Source: Warburgia ugandensis
Lineage: Eukaryota > Streptophyta > Magnoliopsida > Canellales > Canellaceae
Assembly (NCBI GenBank): GCA_035236585.1
Contig: CP141126.1
Location: 8,011,001 to 8,075,000 of the forward strand
DNA length: 64,000 bases
Reading direction: 5' to 3'
Under the pieces are notes generated by a model. The model was not told where the DNA came from. It did not search any database and worked only from the letters and a program-made list of their open reading frames with translations. A program made the position numbers and the translations under genes. This document shows positions 59,477-64,000 of the stretch, in pieces (position 1 is the stretch's first letter; every line of letters starts with the position of its first letter).

Positions 59477-61559
59477 TTCTATCCATGTGCTTTTGGGCCT
59501 TCCTCATGCCCTTTTAGAACCTTCTACTTGCATTGCCTCATTCCTTCTAACTAGTGCCGTTTTCGGTCTCCTTTGAACATGTCTAAACCATATAAGTCTA
59601 ATCTCCCTCATCTTGTTACCTATTGGTGCTACCCCTTAGTTTTCTCTATTGTTTTCATTCCTAATTCTATTCTTTCTTATCTTGCTACTCATCCATCTCA
59701 ACATCCTCATTTTCGTGACACTCATCCTATGAGCATGATGTTCCTTAACTGCCTAACACTCTAATCCATAGAGCATAGCCGATAAACAAAACTCCAAATG
59801 CACATCTCCATTTGTTTCAATCTGCTTGGATTCTCTGGGTAACCTCTCACTCAATCTCTCCACTCCCATGAATCATTGATCCTAGGTACCGAAAGTAGTC
59901 TTTTACGAGGGCTTCTTGGTTATCAATCTTAACTGGTGTTCTACTACTACTACTACTCTCCTTGCTAAAATTGCATTCCATAACTCTAGCTTTGTTAAGA
60001 TTCAGCTGAGTTCAGCTGAGTTCTAATGCTTTTCTCCATAACTCTAGCTTTGTGTTTACACCCTCCCTTGTCTCATCAAGTAAGACTATATTATCTACAA
60101 ATAGCATGCACCATGAAATCTCTTCGTACAGCCACAAGTCTCATATAAGTTATTAATCAACTTTTGGGCATCATAATAGTGTTCGTTCCTAGAGTTTTAA
60201 TATAAAGCATTTTTTCAAGATGAAGCTCCAAAAGTATTAAGAGGTGTTAGTTGTTTGGTGATTCAGACCAACTTTGTTGATTAAAACAGGAATATATTTC
60301 CTAAGCATAACAGAAAACACAACAAAATGCAATTTAGTGCCGGCAAATCAACTAAAACCGATAAGAGCAAATCAAGTTAGCAGCTGGCCCAAACTTTGTG
60401 CAGAATTGATTCCCCAAGTACATAACAGAAATTCAAAGTACAACGTGGTTACATTCTCCTAGCTAATAGCATCTAAGGAAAGCCTTCGATGTTAATATAG
60501 CAGTTGTAGATTTCGCACCTGAGCAGCAATAAGACCGCTAATATGAGCCATATCGCACATCAATACGGCACCACACTTATCCGCGATCTGTCTAAACCGT
60601 GCATAATCCCACTCTCGTGGATACGAACTCCCTCCGCAGATCAATATTCTAGGCCTATACTCAAGCGCCTTCTCCTCAAGCTTATCAAAATCAATGTATC
60701 CAGTATGGGGGTTCACCTTATATGGCAGACTCTCAAAGAAAATCGATGCAGCAGAGACTTTCTTCCCGCTTGGTGTATAATATCCATGACTCAAGTGACC
60801 ACCAGAAGGACTATCCAAACCCATAATCCGATCCTTGGGAAGCAAAAGCCCCGTGTAAACGGCGAAATTGGCTGAAGTACATGAATAAGGCTGAACATTT
60901 ACTCCCCAGTTCTCAGGGTTTAAATGGAAAGCTTCCAAAGCCCGTTCACAACATAGCAATTCAATCTGATCAATAAAATGATTCCCACAGTAATATCTAG
61001 CTCCAGGCATTCCTTCCGAGTATTTATTCGTTAAATGGCTACCAAGCGCTTCGAGCACACCTCGACAAACGAAATTCTCGGAAGCGATTAACTCGATCCC
61101 TTTGAACTGTCTCTCCCTTTCCTTCTCCATGATTTCATATATATCTGGATCTGCAACAGAGAGTGGTTGATTTCCCCAAGCCCTCACGGAAGCTTTTCTC
61201 GCTTCCAGCCCCGGTTCAGGTAAAACCCTTTTCGGAGGGTTACAAGACGAGGAAGATGAAAACGATTCTCCATCTCTTTTTCGTTTCAAACACATCGGAT
61301 AACCTAAAATGCTGAATTCTTCTTCTCTCTGTTCTTCCTCCTTCACATTTTCATCATTAATTTCCTCGGACTTCTCAGGTTCTTGATCGAGCAACTGGAG
61401 CGGAATCCGACGGATAGGAAGTGATGGATCTCTGAAGCTCGTATCAATCTGGAGACTGATTGAATCATCCGCTATCGGAGTACGAAGATCCGGTGGGACG
61501 GGCGTAGTATGGTGATGAAATCCTAGAGAGAGATCGGATTGCGGCCGGGAGAGATCCAT
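51881..61559 (-). CDS. Serine hydroxymethyltransferase, SHMT6/7 type, 4 exons, 590 aa
   Basis: SHMT is a pyridoxal-phosphate enzyme that converts serine and tetrahydrofolate to glycine and methylene-tetrahydrofolate. Exons on the minus strand are 61559-60519, 57159-56754, 52304-52203 and 52104-51881, all GT-AG, totalling 1773 nt in frame. Residues 1 to about 125 are an extension typical of the plant SHMT6/7 subclass, acidic (near 60-82) with a basic cluster KRKR at 92-95 that could be a nuclear signal. The catalytic part has [71 protein letters not shown] and the cofactor lysine Lys365 in [15 protein letters not shown]. The C-terminus has [20 protein letters not shown]. Introns 1 and 2 are 3.4 and 4.4 kb and carry repeats; intron 3 is 98 bases. 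Length agrees with SHMT6/7 (about 600 aa) rather than the ~470-aa cytosolic forms. Whether this subclass is catalytically active is not settled in my knowledge. Confidence 0.94.
53043..53157 (-). mobile_element. Second SINE family, copy 2
   Basis: Inverted relative to 40,233-40,352. On the minus strand it ends gagttatccaccaaaaccca, gtttgcctactaaaa plus an A run, and begins ggccttctaatgcaggggtg. It lies in intron 2 of the SHMT gene about 40 bases from an Au-like SINE. Confidence 0.6.
53200..53361 (-). mobile_element. Au-like SINE with 14-bp target duplication, in SHMT intron 2
   Basis: Flanks are tcaattatttacac (53186-53199) and tcaattatatacac (53362-53375), one difference. On the minus strand: ggggagccttgctgcaacag, tgaccttggggtcacaggtt, then a deletion covering the usual gcaaaatgcaaggtaaggct block, then the GC-rich centre and gggctgcccttttt. 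Confidence 0.92.
53900..55230. repeat. Diverged ~675-bp tandem duplication in SHMT intron 2
   Basis: Sequence from about 53,905-54,565 is repeated at about 54,575-55,230 in the same orientation. Shared landmarks are cagacagcctac, gattcaacaatg, gcaaaaagagaatgtccaat, cttaaactgttattctttct, gttcaattggttaagagtaa and gtctgatttgggagatctga. The copies differ at many sites and small indels, so the event is old. Confidence 0.85.
56754..57159 (-). other. SHMT exon 2 carrying the cofactor lysine
   Basis: Listed separately because it is isolated between two multi-kilobase introns. It encodes [20 protein letters not shown] through [11 protein letters not shown] and is the shortest proof that the gene continues across 4.4 kb to the last two exons. 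Confidence 0.93.
59167..59473 (+). mobile_element. 5'-truncated RTE-type LINE with 15-bp target duplication
   Basis: Flanked by a perfect direct repeat aacttctatccatgt at 59152-59166 and 59474-59488. The 307 bases encode [52 protein letters not shown] and end in about nine (GAT) units, the trinucleotide tail usual for RTE-clade elements. It landed inside an older inverted copy of the same family, so the pair could form a hairpin. Confidence 0.9.
59447..59473. repeat. (GAT)n LINE tail
   Basis: About nine GAT units ending the nested plus-strand LINE; directly abuts the right target duplication. Confidence 0.93.
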
Positions 61560-62354
61560 TCGAAGATGAAGATCAAGGAAAACGTTGAGGAATTAGAGCG
61601 TTGGAAAACGAGAACAGCAATAACAACAACAGAAACAGCGACACAATTTTCTGAAACAGCGGCAGTAGCAGTATCGGAAAGTTGCCGGAGGAGATGAGGA
61701 AGGAGAATATTGAGTTTCCATGTGAAAAGAGACCCTAACCCGGGATATATGCTTTTTGCTTAGGCCCTCTGGGGTTGAAGTAGTTCTGCAGAAGGGGTGC
61801 GAATAGTAGAACCATACCCTGGCAAAAGCCAGTTCCTAAGGTTTTGTAGCGGATGCACCTGGATGGAATTTGGAGTATGGGACACCTGGAAAGTTATATA
61901 TGGACCAGCTTCTGACGGGTAGTAGGCGGTAGCCAAGATTCTTTCTTCCTTTCCCGTTTGCGAGATAAATACAAGTGGGGCCATGATCGCTGATCCAACC
62001 GTTTATTTTGTGGGCCACACAAATTATGGAGGTCCTTTCCACTGGATGGCCTTCATTCTCCAATGTAGCAGTAATAGTGGATTGGATCATTTGTTGCATG
62101 ATTTTTCTAAGGTAGTGGGCTAGAAGATACACGGTTTAGAGCACCAAGATTTGGCCTCATCGTCTAGTTTTTTTTCATATTGTTTTGATTACAAGTGTAG
62201 GTGTGGGCTTTATAAGTTGTCTCAATTTTTTTTTTCTTTTTAGATTAAATGAAACACTTCACAGTTGGAGAATGAAAAAGATTCATATTAATTAGATAAG
62301 GACTTGATGAGGATGACGATGAATTTCTTGTTAGAATAGTGAATGGAATGTACG
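61560..62354. promoter_or_regulatory. 5' flank of the SHMT gene
   Basis: The first ~150 bases upstream of the start codon (read on the minus strand) are purine and CAA/GTT rich, consistent with a 5' leader. No clear TATA box was found. The rest is ordinary intergenic sequence up to an LTR start at 62,355. Confidence 0.4.
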
Positions 62355-64000
62355 TGTAACACCCCGGATTTTTTAAGACATTTTTTTTATTTATTTATAA
62401 TAATAACATTTTAAATAAGAACATTTGGGATCCCATGAGAAAAACTTTATTTAACATTTTACAAAAACCTATCTTAAAAACTCTAGGTGTTAGTTTTCCT
62501 TTCTCAAAATGGTATATATGTAAATTAAACATAAATAAAACAATCTGCGTATAAATCAACATCAAATAAATCGGCACCTTTATTTTAAATCAAATAAATG
62601 TCCAAAACACAATAATAATATGGCCCAGAGTCTATCCATCATAACATCCCATGTAAATGTCCAACATATGTCCAAACATCTAAATCACATCCAATATAAA
62701 GTATGCAGTCTATAATAAAATTCAAATGATAATCCTCTCTAATGACTCACATCACTGTCTAAAACTATAGGGAAAACTAGTCTTCAGCAGCTCTCAAGGT
62801 TTATCAACAGCTTTTCCTTTCCTGATGTCGCGCTCGAGATTTAAGGCATTGCAAAACAAAGCAATGCCTCAGCAAGCTATCGCTTGTGTAGGTATATAGA
62901 CAATTAATGAAAGAAATAATGAACAGCACTGATGAAAAGTCTAACATTTATGAAAATAATGATATCATAATGCCATGTTCAAATAAATGCTAATTTATTC
63001 CATATGCTAAAACATGCATTTCACAGAGTTAAAACATGACATGAATCAATAAAATGGAGCATACAACAAGAATAAGGGCACCCTAAGGTAATGGGTCCCA
63101 CCACATCACACTAACATCCCTGATCAGGAGTACTCGTAGTCAACTCTGAGTGTCATCACACCCAAGCATACCATCTATAACCATGCTCATCATACGTGCA
63201 CACCTAATAAGAATATGGGCCATCATGCTGCAGTGGCAACCCTCTATGGGTATAAACCATCGCTGCTCTCCGTTGACACCATAACAGGAGACTTAGCGTA
63301 TGTCCCCATGGAAAGGCTCAAACCGGTAGTGTGGACTATTCATGTTACCAAACCCCTACCGAATGCCATCTATGGGCAGGTGTCTATCATATCACAAAAT
63401 CATCACATCATAATCTCAAAAGGTGGGTGGCCAGCCCTATCCCTCCTAGCATGACGCCCACTGAGCGAGAGCACCCGTCATCAAATATAAAACACGGAAA
63501 TCATATGTATATGCTAAAACTCAAGAGCACTTATAGCTTGCAATCCCCAAGACATGCTCCTCATCCTGGGGTTAGCCTATAAAAGGACTAGCTAATAAGC
63601 CTCTATTCTCATTTCTATATAAATCCATGCATTTTCTATATATATATATAATAAGAAATAAGTCTCTAATTAAGCATAACTAATTTACATCATGCTTGTA
63701 AAAGCATTTGAATTAAGTTTATTCAGTAAAAGATTTCAATTTGGAATAACTATCCTGTACTCAATCTCGCATGAAATATACTGTAAATAATAATTGCAAT
63801 TTAAAACACAATCACACATGATGCTATGTTTAAACATGGTTTAAAAATCAAGGCAAAATATTAGTTGTTGTCACCTACCTCAGTGTGAGACCACTAGCTT
63901 GCTAATAACTCTCTTTAACTGGTATATTTAAGTGCACCTGTACATGTCACATCACTATTTAAAAATTTTTCTAAATAAAAAGTGTTCATTTATAAGTTTT
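62355..64000 (-). mobile_element. LTR of the same family as 19,790-22,209, running off the window
   Basis: It starts TGTAACACCCCGGA, matching the TGTGACACCCCGGG start of the solo LTR. About 460 bases in it shares gtcgcgctc...aaggcattgcaaaac, aaagcaatgcctcagcaagc with 20,290-20,350. No end or target-site duplication is visible because the window stops at 64,000. Its reading frames show no protein domains. Orientation is inferred as for the 19.8-kb copy. Confidence 0.7.

Larger units (their letters stand above)
59050..60150 (-). mobile_element. RTE-type LINE fragment, minus strand, split by a nested LINE
   Basis: Read on the minus strand from about 60,130 it encodes the C-terminal half of a reverse-transcriptase polyprotein with a few stops: [91 protein letters not shown]. 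The rest (59,165 down to 59,050) holds the 3' end, with a cgacccctaattgg motif and a short (GAT)n. The two parts are separated by the insertion at 59,167-59,473. It is in SHMT intron 1, same strand as the gene. Confidence 0.85.

Noticed and set aside
1..64000. CRISPR arrays, operons, phage or bacterial defence systems
   Set aside because: The window is plant nuclear DNA; the regular repeats seen are microsatellites, SINEs and LTR pieces.

Overview
This window is nuclear DNA from a flowering plant. The coding genes carry many GT-AG introns, the neighbourhood is AT-rich and full of transposons, and the short repeats include many tRNA-derived SINEs that resemble the plant Au SINE family. Long introns (up to about 4.4 kb) and the repeat mix suit a large-genome woody or early-diverging angiosperm. 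I cannot place the species from the sequence alone. There is no prokaryotic feature, CRISPR array or operon. Layout, left to right: 1-1640 holds AT-rich sequence that looks like an old LTR end. 1647-9166 (minus) is a complete AKT2/3-type Shaker potassium channel in 11 exons (849 aa), with a plastid trnF-like fragment and SINEs in its introns. 9.3-14.5 kb is intergenic, with a degenerate tRNA-Arg(TCT), a MITE-like inverted repeat and SINEs. 14,628-29,038 is a head-to-tail tandem duplication of a roughly 6-kb unit. Each unit has a G-type lectin S-receptor-like kinase gene (minus) followed by a small defective LTR retrotransposon. Unit 1 has an intact 831-aa kinase gene. Unit 2 has the same seven exons but a 1-bp deletion in the lectin exon. 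Unit 1 later received a 2,420-bp solo-LTR-like insertion, and unit 2 preserves the empty site. 29.99-30.48 kb (minus) is a rhomboid-protease pseudogene that has lost its catalytic residues. 31-45.7 kb is gene-poor and rich in SINEs and microsatellites. 46,309-47,344 (plus) is a two-exon BYPASS1-like gene (318 aa). 49.7-50.7 kb has a possible unrecognised decayed coding region. 51,881-61,559 (minus) is a four-exon serine hydroxymethyltransferase of the SHMT6/7 type (590 aa) with an N-terminal extension; its introns hold a SINE pair, a tandem duplication and a nested LINE. 62,355 to the end is another member of the same LTR family, cut by the window edge. The four well-supported genes (potassium transport, receptor signalling, root-to-shoot signalling family, one-carbon metabolism family) show no shared pathway; they are simply neighbours. 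The most informative structures are genomic: the kinase-gene duplication with both breakpoints inside SINEs, an empty-site-verified LTR insertion, SINE and LINE copies with clear target-site duplications, and the rhomboid pseudogene. I found no convincing new biological system.
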